A stretch of DNA of 64,000 nucleotides, from assembly GCF_009362815.1 (NCBI RefSeq), contig NZ_WHNX01000007.1, positions 62,001-126,000 of the forward strand, given 5' to 3'. Positions 28,317-37,118 of the stretch are shown one piece after another. The notes under the pieces were generated by a model. It did not search any database. It had not been told where the DNA came from and worked only from the letters and a program-made list of their open reading frames with translations. Position 1 is the stretch's first letter, and each line of letters starts with the position of its first letter. A program made the position numbers and the translations under genes. The DNA is from Alkalibaculum sporogenes (lineage in GTDB: Bacteria; Bacillota; Clostridia; Eubacteriales; Alkalibacteraceae).

Positions 28317-28322
28317 TATAAT
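28317..28322 (+). promoter_or_regulatory. -10 box of structured RNA element, copy A
   Basis: TATAAT at 28317-28322 is followed by ATTCG, and ten bases separate it from the GCAGATT that opens the element. Copy B at 56946 has the same box, the same ATTCG and the same ten-base spacing. The -35 is weak (TTCAAA at 28292, 19-base spacer). Confidence 0.6.
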
Positions 28323-28329
28323 ATTCGAA

Positions 28330-28451
28330 CTAGCAGATTGGTTCGCAGAAGTCATATGATTTTCCGTGCTTGCACGAGAAAAACAAATGACTTCTATGAG
28401 CAAGTGCCAACGACGGTCACAACACAACAAAGCAGTTGAGGTGAAATCTGC
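28330..28451 (+). ncRNA. structured RNA element, copy A (unknown class)
   Basis: The element runs from GCAGATT (28333) to AATCTGC (28451), which pair as the closing stem. Inside are AGAAGTCA/TGACTTCT (8 bp), the hairpin TTTTCCGTGCTTGCACGAGAAAA with CGTGC-TT-GCACG at its tip, and TTGG/CCAA closing pairs. Copy B keeps the fold while changing AGAAGTCA/TGACTTCT to AGAATTCA/TGAATTCT, a compensatory change. The unpaired block ATGAGCAAGTGCCAACGAC is identical in both. It may be a small RNA with its own promoter or a leader of the HAD gene 80 bases downstream. I do not recognise any known riboswitch core. Confidence 0.65.
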
Positions 28452-28530
28452 GGAGGATAAAGTAGACAATAAATACCGCTACTTCAATATATGATATACT
28501 ATTATCATAAAAAAAAACAAAGGAGACAAA

Positions 28531-29166
28531 ATGCATTATAAATGTATAATATTCGATTTTGATGGTACATTAGCAGATACTGAAAATCAAGCTTTTACTA
28601 TATATAACGATTTGGCAGATAAATATAAATATAAAAAAATTACGAGAGAAGATTTACATAGTATTAAGCATTTAAATTTTTTAGAAATAATAAAATTAAT
28701 TGAAGTACCATATACTAAAATACCTAAGTTGGTTAAAGAGGGACAACGTTTATTAAAAGCAAGTATGGAAACTATAATGCCATTTCAGACTGATATAAAA
28801 GAAAGTTTACTAAAAATAAGAGATCAAGTAAACTACATGGGTATTATTACTTCAAATACTAAAAAAAATGTAAATAAGTTTGTAAAAAACCAAAATATAG
28901 ATTTCTTCGACTTTGTAGAATCCTCTCCATTACTAGGTAAAGAAAAAAAAATTAATTATATACGTAAGAAATATGGGCTAGAAAAACATGAAGTTATTTA
29001 CATAGGCGATGAGACAAGGGACATAATTGCCTGTAGATGTGCAGAAATAGAGTGCATTGCTGTAACTTGGGGCTATAACTATCTCGAAGCATTGGAAAAG
29101 GAAAATCCTGATTTTACTGTAGATAATTTTAGTGATATTCTTGAAATCCTTAAATCTAATAAATAG
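28531..29166 (+). CDS. HAD-superfamily hydrolase, phosphoglycolate phosphatase-like
   Basis: A 211-residue HAD phosphatase. Motif I is FDFDGTLADTE (8-18), motif II ITSNT, motif III/IV the lysine region followed by IGDETRDIIAC. The cap domain is helical as in Gph/PpaX. It may hydrolyse a small phosphomonoester; the substrate is unknown. It follows structured RNA copy A and lies 18 bases before mntP, so both may share that promoter region. Confidence 0.85.
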   Translation: MHYKCIIFDFDGTLADTENQAFTIYNDLADKYKYKKITREDLHSIKHLNFLEIIKLIEVPYTKIPKLVKEGQRLLKASMETIMPFQTDIKESLLKIRDQVNYMGIITSNTKKNVNKFVKNQNIDFFDFVESSPLLGKEKKINYIRKKYGLEKHEVIYIGDETRDIIACRCAEIECIAVTWGYNYLEALEKENPDFTVDNFSDILEILKSNK

Positions 29167-29184
29167 AAAGTAAGGAGTTTTATT

Positions 29185-29742
29185 ATGATTTACATTATAA
29201 TTACTACTGCTATAGCATTGTCAATGGATGCATTTGCAGTGGCAGTTTCATGTGGAGTTTCTAAAAGAGCAAATACGACATATATGCAGTTAAAGATAGG
29301 TATATTTTTTGGGTTATTTCAAGGAATAATGCCTATAATAGGATGGCTTTTAGCATCAAGATTTGCAGTGTATATTCAAAAGTATGATCACTGGATAGCC
29401 TTTGTACTACTTTCATTCATTGGAATTAAAATGATTAAAGAATCTAGAGAAAAAAGTTGTGACGATGTTGGAAATTTGACTACAAAGCATATTATAACAC
29501 TAGCAATAGCTACTAGTATAGATGCTTTAGCGGCAGGTATAAGTTTTGCTATTTTGCACATTAATATATTAATTACATCGTTAATAATAGCGCTAATCAC
29601 ATTTGTTGTATCATTTTTAGGTGCAAAATTTGGTCAAAAATTGGGATGTTCATTCCAAAAAGGAGCAGAGGTGCTAGGCGGTGTCATATTAATCGCAATT
29701 GGTACAAAGATACTTTTAGAACATTTATTCATTTTCCATTAG
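29185..29742 (+). CDS. mntP: manganese efflux pump MntP
   Basis: A 185-residue membrane protein with six predicted helices arranged as two halves, each with an aspartate-containing signature: SMDAFAVAVSCG (about 12) and TSIDALAAGISF (about 111). MntP exports excess Mn(II). Length and both motifs are normal. There is no yybP-ykoY-type manganese riboswitch upstream that I can recognise, although a structured RNA of another kind lies before the HAD gene. Confidence 0.93.
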   Translation: MIYIIITTAIALSMDAFAVAVSCGVSKRANTTYMQLKIGIFFGLFQGIMPIIGWLLASRFAVYIQKYDHWIAFVLLSFIGIKMIKESREKSCDDVGNLTTKHIITLAIATSIDALAAGISFAILHINILITSLIIALITFVVSFLGAKFGQKLGCSFQKGAEVLGGVILIAIGTKILLEHLFIFH

Positions 29743-29800
29743 TCAAAGTATTTTAAATAAGTAATGAACCGTAAACAAATTATATATTTAGGGGAAACAA

Positions 29801-30340
29801 ATGATAAAAGAATTAATCGTAGTAGAAGGTAAAGATGATATATCGGCTGTAAAAAGAGCTGTCGAAGCAGATTTAGTCTGTACACATGGGTATGGTATAA
29901 CAAAAGAAGTGATATCAGTAATACAAAAAGCTGCTAAAACAAGAGGAGTTATTGTATTTACAGACCCTGATTTTGCTGGAGATAAAATAAGGAGATATAT
30001 TGTTAAGAGAGTACCTAATTGTAAACATGCCTACTTACCAAAGCATCTAGGTAAAAAAAATAACAATATTGGGATAGAAAATGCCAAGCCAGAAGATATT
30101 ATAGAAGCTTTATCAAAAGTAAAGACAATAGTAGAATTCAATAATACATTTGAGTTATTTGATATGTTTAAATTAGGGCTTATATCAGGGCCACTTAGCT
30201 CCGAGAAAAGGCGTTTTGTAGGAGAAAAGCTTGGGATAGGGTATAGTAATAGTAAACAATTTATAAATCGATTAAATAACTATGGGATTACTATAGATGA
30301 ATTGTTAATAGCTATAGATGAATATAAGCAAGGAGTTTAG
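29801..30340 (+). CDS. rnmV: ribonuclease M5
   Basis: A 179-residue TOPRIM nuclease that trims the 5S rRNA precursor. The TOPRIM motifs are IVVEGKDDISAVKRA and FTDPDFAGDKIRRYI. The C-terminal half KRRFVGEKLGIGYSNSKQF is the RNA-binding part seen in this family. rsmA starts two bases after the stop, the widespread rnmV-rsmA pair, so rRNA processing and modification are coupled. Confidence 0.95.
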   Translation: MIKELIVVEGKDDISAVKRAVEADLVCTHGYGITKEVISVIQKAAKTRGVIVFTDPDFAGDKIRRYIVKRVPNCKHAYLPKHLGKKNNNIGIENAKPEDIIEALSKVKTIVEFNNTFELFDMFKLGLISGPLSSEKRRFVGEKLGIGYSNSKQFINRLNNYGITIDELLIAIDEYKQGV

Positions 30341-30342
30341 AA

Positions 30343-31206
30343 ATGGATAGATTAACATCACCAAGTACAATTAATGCAATAAAAAAACGCTATAATTTTT
30401 ATTTTAATAAAAGATATGGGCAAAATTTCCTTACAGATGTAAATATAATTGAAAAGATATTAGAAGGGTCAAATATCACGAAGGAAGATTATATCTTAGA
30501 AATTGGTCCAGGTATTGGAACCCTTACTCAATTTTTATGTGAACGTTCAGCTCATGTGTTAGCTATAGAGATTGATAAAAATTTGATGCCTATCCTAGGT
30601 GAGACTCTTGCAGATTTTTCAAATAAGACAATTATAAATGCAGATGTACTGCGGATCGATATTAGTGAGGAATTATCAAAGATCTCTGGCAAACAGTTTA
30701 AGGTAATTGCGAACTTACCGTATTATATAACATCAGAAATTGTAATGACTTTATTAGAGAATAAATTGCCGATTGAAAGTATAACAGTTATGGTTCAAAA
30801 AGAAGTTGCTCACAGGATGGTTGCTACACCCGGAACAAAAGATTATGGTTCACTTTCAGTAGCCGTACAATACTATTCAAGACCAGAAATTATTACTATT
30901 GTACCTAAAACAGTATTTATTCCACAACCTAAGGTTGAGTCATGCGTAATTAAACTTAATGTATTGGACAATCCACCTGTGAAATCAGACAAAGACGAAT
31001 TTTTCAAAGTTGTAAAGGCATCTTTTTCTATGAGGAGAAAGACTTTACTAAATTGTTTATCTTCTGGTCTAGAGTTGGATAAAGAACAAGTTACAGAGAT
31101 CCTTCAAAAAAGCCATGTAGATCCTGTGAGAAGAGGAGAAACTCTGTCATTAGAAGAGTTTGCTACTGTAGCAAATAACTATATAAGTTTTAAGTCTAAA
31201 ATTTAA
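30343..31206 (+). CDS. rsmA: 16S rRNA (adenine(1518)-N6/adenine(1519)-N6)-dimethyltransferase
   Basis: A 287-residue KsgA-type methyltransferase acting late in 30S assembly. Motifs: GQNFLTD, LEIGPGIGTLTQ (SAM), NLPYYITSEIV (catalytic NLPY) and FFKVVKASFSMRRKTLLNCL in the C-terminal lobe. Complete length. The 159-base gap to the convergent fumarylacetoacetase-like gene has partly complementary stretches (AGGCTCAAGC ... GCTTGTGCT) but no clear terminator. Confidence 0.97.
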   Translation: MDRLTSPSTINAIKKRYNFYFNKRYGQNFLTDVNIIEKILEGSNITKEDYILEIGPGIGTLTQFLCERSAHVLAIEIDKNLMPILGETLADFSNKTIINADVLRIDISEELSKISGKQFKVIANLPYYITSEIVMTLLENKLPIESITVMVQKEVAHRMVATPGTKDYGSLSVAVQYYSRPEIITIVPKTVFIPQPKVESCVIKLNVLDNPPVKSDKDEFFKVVKASFSMRRKTLLNCLSSGLELDKEQVTEILQKSHVDPVRRGETLSLEEFATVANNYISFKSKI

Positions 31207-31365
31207 TTAAGATACGTCAGTACTAAAACAAGTACAATTTCATTCAATCTTTACTTATAGAATATTGTGAACAGTTATAATTGGGTATTAAAAGGCTCAA
31301 GCAATACGTATAGCTTCAAGGAATGTAAATAGCTTGTGCTCATACAACTTCAGCCTCTTGTTGGA

Positions 31366-32271
31366 TTATTCTAAATAATTTATAAGGGTGCCTATACCTT
31401 CTATTTCACATTCTATTATATCTCCTGAATTTAGTGTTTTAGGAGGATTAAAACCAAAACCAACGCCAGAAGGGGTTCCCGTTAATATAATGTCTCCTGG
31501 ATATAAGGTCATACCTTGAGATAAATCATGTAAAATAGTGGGTATATCAAATATTAATTTTGACGTATTAGAATTTTGACGTATCTCACCATTTATTATG
31601 CATTTTATATCTAAATTTGGTGGGAATGAAATTTCCTCGTCAGTTACGATATAAGGGCCGATAGAGCAACAAGAATCTAAACTTTTACCTTTAAACCACT
31701 GTATGTGTTTTAATTGGATATTTCGCACAGAAATATCATTTCCTATAGTGTATCCAAAAATATAATCTCGAGCATTTTCTTGTGGAATATTTTTTCCTTT
31801 CTTTCCAATAATAATAGCTAGTTCTACTTCATAATCCATTTCATTCGTAATTTCAATATGATTTAATATGATATCCTCAGTACCCATACATGGATAAGCT
31901 ACTTTAGAAAAATATATTGGGTTTTTGGGAATGCTATTCCCACCACCTGGAATAGATTGAATTTCATTTGCATGATCTATATAGTTTTTACCCAAACAAA
32001 AAACATTACGTCTTGGATAAGGTATAGGAGAAAGAAATTTGATTGATTCAAAAGGGATCAAGTTAAATTTATTGTTGTTTATTGTTTCTGTTATAGAGTC
32101 CAAAAGACCTTTATTAAAGCCTTCAATAAAGGTTATCATATTAGAAGGACATGATAGGTCTAAAAAACTATATACATCTTTTAATTTTATTACATTATTC
32201 TCTGCAGTATTGACAATTGCCAAGCAATCTTCTTCATATGGATTATCTGTAGAAATATTTGCGAATTTCAA
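31366..32271 (-). CDS. fumarylacetoacetate hydrolase family protein
   Basis: A 301-residue FAH-family enzyme; members hydrolyse or decarboxylate acylpyruvates and 2-hydroxy-diene-dioates. Typical blocks are NVFCLGKNYIDHANE, DYEVELAIIIGKKGK, TIGNDISVRN, GKSLDSCCSIGP and PGDIILTGTPSGVGFG. The TTG start at 32271 was chosen because AGAGGAG lies seven bases upstream; an ATG at 32301 precedes that site. The promoter region shares sequence with the flank of RNA element copy A. The actual substrate cannot be inferred. Confidence 0.87.
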   Translation of the reverse strand: MKFANISTDNPYEEDCLAIVNTAENNVIKLKDVYSFLDLSCPSNMITFIEGFNKGLLDSITETINNNKFNLIPFESIKFLSPIPYPRRNVFCLGKNYIDHANEIQSIPGGGNSIPKNPIYFSKVAYPCMGTEDIILNHIEITNEMDYEVELAIIIGKKGKNIPQENARDYIFGYTIGNDISVRNIQLKHIQWFKGKSLDSCCSIGPYIVTDEEISFPPNLDIKCIINGEIRQNSNTSKLIFDIPTILHDLSQGMTLYPGDIILTGTPSGVGFGFNPPKTLNSGDIIECEIEGIGTLINYLE

Positions 32272-32301
32272 TATATCAACTCCTCTTTTAAAGTATAACA
32301 T

Positions 32302-32350
32302 TAGTATATCATAAACTTGAGTAATCGTACGTAGAGTCTACTTTATCCTC
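32302..32350 (-). promoter_or_regulatory. promoter region of the FAH-family gene sharing a conserved module with the flank of RNA copy A
   Basis: On the minus strand GAGGATAAAGTAGAC (32350-32336) is followed after 22 bases by TATGATATACTA (32313-32302). The same two blocks with the same 22-base spacing lie on the plus strand at 28453-28467 and 28490-28501, before the HAD gene; AATCT precedes both by three bases. TATACT could be the -10 box. The rest of the 326-base gap (32351-32540) may hold a decayed RNA element but shows nothing certain. Confidence 0.55.
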
Positions 32351-32544
32351 TATAGATTATCGTCAATCCTTTTGGGGCGTGCTGTCGGCTACCTTGAGAA
32401 GTAAGATCAGTGGTTAGACTTTATATCGTATTTACAATTAATAATTTAAATAGAATAAGGGATAGTAGCAAATACTGTAAAAGTAGCGATAAAACCACGA
32501 GGGTGTTTAAAGAAAGAGTAGTTATAAAAATACAATTCTATAGA

Positions 32545-32573
32545 TTGACACCATTTGCCTTAAATATTATGAT
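32545..32573 (+). promoter_or_regulatory. sigma-A promoter of asnS
   Basis: TTGACA (32545-32550), a 17-base spacer, and TATGAT (32568-32573). Transcription would start only about 20 bases before the asnS ATG, leaving no room for a T-box leader. Confidence 0.8.
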
Positions 32574-32597
32574 TAAAAGGAAATAGGAGGCAAGATT

Positions 32598-33986
32598 ATG
32601 AATGTTATAATAAAAAAGTTATTTGAAGATAAAAATCTGTATACAGAAAAAACTATTTCAGTAAATGGTTGGGTTAGGACTATTCGTGGTTCAAAACACT
32701 TCGGATTTATTGAATTAAATGATGGTACCTATTTTAAAGGAGTTCAAATTGTTTATGATGATAGTTTATCAAACTTCCAAGAGATTAATAAACTCAGTAT
32801 AGCTTCGGCAATAACAGTGATAGGTGTACTTATACTTACTCCAGATAGTAAACAACCATTTGAAATCAAATCTGCTAAAATTGTTGTGGAAGCGACTTCT
32901 AATTCAGATTATCCGCTTCAAAAAAAGAGACATACTCTAGAGTATCTTAGAACAATAGCTCATCTAAGACCAAGAAGTAACACGTTTTCAGCAGTTTTCA
33001 GAGTAAGAAGTCTAGTTGCCTATGCAGTGCATAAGTTTTTTCAAGAAAGGGCTTTTATATACACACACACACCAATCATTACAGGAAGCGACGCTGAAGG
33101 TGCTGGAGAAATGTTTAAAGTTACTACATTAGATTTACTACACCTTCCTAAAACGGAAGATGGTAAAATTAATTACAGTAAAGATTTCTTCGCAAAAGAT
33201 ACTAATCTAACAGTAAGTGGACAATTAGAAGGAGAAGCCTTTGCTTTAGCTTTTAAAAATATATATACCTTTGGGCCGACGTTTAGAGCAGAAAATTCTA
33301 ACACGGCACGCCATGCAGCTGAATTCTGGATGATAGAACCAGAAATTGCATTTTCAGATTTAAATGATGACATGAAACTAGCTGAAGATATGATTAAATA
33401 CATAATAAAATATGTATTAGAGCATGCTCCAGAAGAAATTAATTTTTTTAATTCGTTTATAGACAAAGAGTTATTAGAGCGATTAAATAATATTCTAAAT
33501 GCTGATTTTTCAAGAATATCTTACACCGAAGCAATAGATATATTATTAAAATCTAAAAAGGAATTTCAATATCCAATAAAATGGGGAGCAGATCTTCAGA
33601 CCGAACATGAACGTTATATTACTGAAGAAGTCTATAAAAAGCCTGTATTCGTAACAGATTATCCCAAAGAGATAAAAGCTTTTTATATGAGGTTAAATGA
33701 TGATAAAAGAACAGTTGCAGCTATGGATTTACTAGTTCCTGGAGTAGGAGAGATTATAGGTGGCAGCCAAAGAGAAGAAAGATATGATGTGTTAGTAGAA
33801 AGGATAAAAGATTTAGGTTTAGATCCAGAGGATTACTGGTGGTATCTAGAACTTAGAAAATATGGAGGAGTAAAACATGCAGGCTTTGGACTAGGCTTTG
33901 AAAGGGTTATTATGTATCTTACAGGTATGGGAAACATTAGAGATGTAATACCATTTCCAAGAACTACAGGGTCAGCAGAATTTTAA
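32598..33986 (+). CDS. asnS: asparagine--tRNA ligase
   Basis: A 462-residue class IIb synthetase charging tRNA-Asn. The N-terminal OB fold has [19 protein letters not shown]; motif 2 is [21 protein letters not shown] in part ([15 protein letters not shown]); motif 3 is [15 protein letters not shown] followed by [10 protein letters not shown]. The Asn-type FRAENSNT distinguishes it from AspRS. A GGAGG site precedes the ATG. It is a single-gene unit between a consensus promoter and a terminator. Confidence 0.97.
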   Translation: MNVIIKKLFEDKNLYTEKTISVNGWVRTIRGSKHFGFIELNDGTYFKGVQIVYDDSLSNFQEINKLSIASAITVIGVLILTPDSKQPFEIKSAKIVVEATSNSDYPLQKKRHTLEYLRTIAHLRPRSNTFSAVFRVRSLVAYAVHKFFQERAFIYTHTPIITGSDAEGAGEMFKVTTLDLLHLPKTEDGKINYSKDFFAKDTNLTVSGQLEGEAFALAFKNIYTFGPTFRAENSNTARHAAEFWMIEPEIAFSDLNDDMKLAEDMIKYIIKYVLEHAPEEINFFNSFIDKELLERLNNILNADFSRISYTEAIDILLKSKKEFQYPIKWGADLQTEHERYITEEVYKKPVFVTDYPKEIKAFYMRLNDDKRTVAAMDLLVPGVGEIIGGSQREERYDVLVERIKDLGLDPEDYWWYLELRKYGGVKHAGFGLGFERVIMYLTGMGNIRDVIPFPRTTGSAEF

Positions 33987-34040
33987 TTTGATTACATTGG
34001 TAAAAGATAAAGGAATAGAATTATCAATATTAGTACAATG

Positions 34041-34077
34041 AAACTCTATCAATTCTAAATTTGATAGGGTTTTTTTA
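34041..34077 (+). terminator. terminator of asnS
   Basis: AAACTCTATCAA (34041-34052) pairs with TTGATAGGGTTT (34061-34072), with one wobble, followed by a run of T. Confidence 0.92.
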
Positions 34078-34134
34078 TAATCATTAATCACCATGTTCCT
34101 TAAAAAAGTGATTTATTTTGAAACCTAAATAGAC

Positions 34135-34163
34135 TTTGTTTGAAAAAGTTTTAGACCTATAAT
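34135..34163 (+). promoter_or_regulatory. possible promoter of PTS locus B
   Basis: TATAAT (34158-34163) with a poor -35 TTTGTT (34135-34140) and a 17-base spacer. The weak -35 fits a promoter needing an activator. It is one of the few candidates before the PRD-regulator gene. Confidence 0.45.
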
Positions 34164-34185
34164 ATATATAAGGGAGGAGTTAAAG

Positions 34186-36285
34186 TTGAACCTAGATGAA
34201 CGGAGTATAGAAATTATTACTACCATAATTAATCAATCAGATATTACATCTAAAGAATTATCTAAAAAGCTCAATTTAAGTAGAAATCAAATTGATTATG
34301 GTCTTCGAAAGATTAACGATTTTTTAGAAGTAGAAAGTTATACAAAGGTTACTAGATCACAAAAGGGATATTTTATTATAGATGAAAGAATAAAAAGATT
34401 ATTTTTACAAGATAGAAGAGATCAATGTGTAAGAGTAGATTATATTTCTTCTCCTCAAGATAGAGTTCAGTTAATACTATTAATGCTACTTACAAATAGG
34501 GAAGATCTATCTTTGTACCACTTTACAGATTTATTAGATGTCAGTAAAAATACTATTCTGAGAGATTTCTCAAATGTGAGAGAGTATATCACTCAATATA
34601 ATCTTACTATTCACTATTCCAGAGTCAATGGTTACTCAATTAAAGGAAAAGAATGGGACATTAGAAAAGTAATTTATAGTGTTGTAGAAAAAATACATGA
34701 CCTTTTCCAGGGAGAAGAGGCTCTTATGAAGTATGGAAAAATAACTAGGCATGAAATTGAATGGTATAAAAAGGTATTAGAGCTAGTTGAAGGTAAATTA
34801 AATATTAAGTATAGCGATAAGAGAATTTGGACAGCACCCTATGAGTTTGCCATTGTAATAAACAGAATAAAAAATGGAAAGCGTATAGAAAACGAATTTG
34901 GAATTCTATTTAATGATTTATCAGATACAAGAGAGTATACAGTTATAAATTTATTATTTGATAAAGATTTTTATATTGAATTACCAAGCGATGAGAGACT
35001 GTATATGACTCTACGTATACTTACGATGAATGTTGCAGAAGAGAGTCAAGAAATAAATGTTGATCTATTAAACGATAAGGTTTATCAGTTTTTAGAATTG
35101 TTAGAAAAAAAATCTGCAATCGCCTTATCTAATAAACAAGAGCTTCATCAAAAGCTGTATTTACACTTAAAATCTGCAGTTTATAGAATTAAATATAAAT
35201 TAACTATTGATTATCCCTTTATAAATTCATTAGAAAATGAATATGTGGCGTTATACAATTTAATAGAAAATTCTTTAAGTCCTTTGGAAGAATTTGTGGG
35301 CAGTAAATTTCCTAAACAAGAAATTTTATTTATTTCTATCTTTATAGGAAGCTATATTTTAGACAAAGAAAATGTAACCCAAGATATAAAGGCGACATTA
35401 GTATGCCCCAATGGTGTAATTTTCTCTAATTTACTAAAAAATCAATTAAATGAGATGTTTCCTTTTATATACTTTTCAAAACCCATATCAATTAGGGAGT
35501 ATCAACAACGAGAAATGGAACTAGATGTGGATATTGTATTTTCATCAGTACCCATTAATTCGAGACATTATGTCATAGTTGTGGAAGATACTATTGATGA
35601 AACTGAGAAAAAAAGAATTGAAAATGAAGTATTCAAAAGAGTACATAACTTTAATAATAGCAGTGTTTTACAAAACAAAGTAATGCAGATCATAAAAAAA
35701 TATATAGATTTAGATACTCAAGTAGAGTGTAAAATTGTCAAAGAAATTGAATATGCACTTCGATCACCACAGCAATCAATAAAGAAACATATTCAAAGAG
35801 AAAAAAACTTATTAGGCATTATTAATTGTGAACTAATACAGATTACAGAAGACAACTTACCATGGAGTGCTGCATTAGAAAAGGCATGTGAACCATTACT
35901 TAGTCAAGGATATATCTCTGAAAATTATATAAAAGTACTACATGATTTGTACAAAGATATTGTACCCAATATAATTTTAGGAACTAGTATGATTATACCT
36001 CATGCTAGACCTGAAGACGGTAGTAAAAAGCTTGGAGTAAGCTTGCTAAAATTATCAAATGGTATCAAATATAAAAAAGGGATAATTAATTATATTGCGG
36101 TAGTCTCTACACTAGACTATAAAAATCACACAGGTGCTATGTATCAGTTATTAAAAATTGCTACAAATAAAGAAGTATTGAGCAAGTTAAATGCAGCAAA
36201 AAACAGTCAACAAATTTATGAAGTTTTAAAAAACTCAATAGAAGTGAGGGAAAAAGGTGATAGAAAAAGACCTGTTATTTTGTAA
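34186..36285 (+). CDS. PRD-domain PTS-controlled transcriptional regulator (MtlR/LicR/BglG superfamily)
   Basis: A 699-residue modular regulator. In order: a helix-turn-helix (about 10-40, DITSKELSKKLNLSRNQ), a second HTH of Mga type (LLDVSKNTILRDF), PRD1 (about 190-290), PRD2 (about 300-410), an EIIB-like domain with a cysteine (ATLVCPNGVIFSN) and a C-terminal EIIA-like domain with SMIIPHARPEDG. DNA-binding rather than RNA-binding N-terminal domains suggest a transcription activator. PRD1 lacks an obvious conserved histidine, and the second PRD2 histidine is replaced (ISIFIG for LTLHFG). TTG start with GGGAGGAG. It overlaps the EIIA gene, its likely partner and target. Confidence 0.9.
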   Translation: MNLDERSIEIITTIINQSDITSKELSKKLNLSRNQIDYGLRKINDFLEVESYTKVTRSQKGYFIIDERIKRLFLQDRRDQCVRVDYISSPQDRVQLILLMLLTNREDLSLYHFTDLLDVSKNTILRDFSNVREYITQYNLTIHYSRVNGYSIKGKEWDIRKVIYSVVEKIHDLFQGEEALMKYGKITRHEIEWYKKVLELVEGKLNIKYSDKRIWTAPYEFAIVINRIKNGKRIENEFGILFNDLSDTREYTVINLLFDKDFYIELPSDERLYMTLRILTMNVAEESQEINVDLLNDKVYQFLELLEKKSAIALSNKQELHQKLYLHLKSAVYRIKYKLTIDYPFINSLENEYVALYNLIENSLSPLEEFVGSKFPKQEILFISIFIGSYILDKENVTQDIKATLVCPNGVIFSNLLKNQLNEMFPFIYFSKPISIREYQQREMELDVDIVFSSVPINSRHYVIVVEDTIDETEKKRIENEVFKRVHNFNNSSVLQNKVMQIIKKYIDLDTQVECKIVKEIEYALRSPQQSIKKHIQREKNLLGIINCELIQITEDNLPWSAALEKACEPLLSQGYISENYIKVLHDLYKDIVPNIILGTSMIIPHARPEDGSKKLGVSLLKLSNGIKYKKGIINYIAVVSTLDYKNHTGAMYQLLKIATNKEVLSKLNAAKNSQQIYEVLKNSIEVREKGDRKRPVIL

Positions 36286-36706
36286 TTTAAGTGCATCAAA
36301 TTTCTCTGAAGCTATAATAAAAATGGGAAATATAATGGAGAAGAAAGGAAAAATAAGAAAAAGTTATATAGATGCTGTCATTGAGAGAGAAAAAACCTTT
36401 CCAACAGGTTTAGAAGTAGGTACATTTGGTATTGCGATTCCTCATACTGATCGACAGCATGTAAATATATCTGCCGTCGCTATAGCAAAATTAGATAAAC
36501 CATTAAAAGTTTATTCAATGATTGAACCTCAAAAAAAAATTGACATAAATCTAATGTTCTTAATGGCTATTGAAGATCCTGACGGTCAAGTGAAAATTTT
36601 ACAAAAGCTTATGTCAATAATTCAAGATACGAGTTTATTAAAAAAGATCGAAATGACAAATACCAAAGATGAAATGTATACCCTTATTAAATCAACGGGT
36701 TTATAG
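36257..36706 (+). CDS. PTS EIIA component, galactitol/fructose type (locus B)
   Basis: A 149-residue EIIA. The phosphohistidine is His63 in FGIAIPHTDRQHV, preceded by FPTGLEVG as in the locus A paralogue. The GTG start at 36257 lies inside the end of the regulator gene (29-base overlap), so the two are translationally linked. It passes phosphate to the EIIB encoded at 36792. Confidence 0.9.
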   Translation: MIEKDLLFCNLSASNFSEAIIKMGNIMEKKGKIRKSYIDAVIEREKTFPTGLEVGTFGIAIPHTDRQHVNISAVAIAKLDKPLKVYSMIEPQKKIDINLMFLMAIEDPDGQVKILQKLMSIIQDTSLLKKIEMTNTKDEMYTLIKSTGL

Positions 36707-36791
36707 AGCAATAGAGGGAGGAGATGAGGATATGTAGGTAAATAAATATTAAAGTTAAGATATAAAATAAAGAGAAAAGGTGGTTATTATA

Positions 36792-37097
36792 ATGGCAGCA
36801 TCATTTAATGTATTGTCTGTTTGTGGTTCAGGAACTGTTACATCTTCCATGGTGGCCGCAAGTTTAAAAGAAAACCTGGAAGAGAAAAACATCAGAATTT
36901 CTACTACAGAGGCAAGACCAATGGAAGCCCTACAGCTAGTAGAAGGAGGAAATTTTGACTTTATTATTTTCACCAGTCCTCTTCCCGCAGGAGATTATAG
37001 TATTCCTGTTATAAATGCAACAGGTCTCTTAACAGGTATTGGTGAGGAAGAATTTATGGAAGAAGTATTAGAAACTATATCTAAAATAAAAAAATAA
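36792..37097 (+). CDS. PTS EIIB component, galactitol type (locus B)
   Basis: A 101-residue EIIB with the phosphocysteine Cys11 in NVLSVCGSGTVTSSMVA. ATG 36792 was chosen because AAAGGTGG lies just upstream; the in-frame GTG at 36780 overlaps that site. It is followed by EIIC after 21 bases, so in this locus EIIA, EIIB and EIIC are contiguous, unlike locus A. Confidence 0.92.
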   Translation: MAASFNVLSVCGSGTVTSSMVAASLKENLEEKNIRISTTEARPMEALQLVEGGNFDFIIFTSPLPAGDYSIPVINATGLLTGIGEEEFMEEVLETISKIKK

Positions 37098-37118
37098 TTT
37101 AAGAAAGCGGTGATCTTA

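Larger units (their letters stand above)
28307..28503 (+). repeat. 19-bp direct repeats flanking the structured RNA element
   Basis: CAATATATGATATAATATT (28307-28325) and CAATATATGATATACTATT (28485-28503) differ at one base and lie 178 bases apart, bracketing the RNA element. The first contains the -10 box of the element, the second a -10-like TATACT for the HAD gene. This could be a duplicated promoter or an insertion footprint. The 394-base gap 28137-28530 otherwise holds only the his upstream region. Confidence 0.7.

Noticed and set aside
32302-32597. T-box leader for asnS
   Set aside because: No TGGNACC sequence or terminator is present, and the consensus promoter lies only about 20 bases before the start codon.
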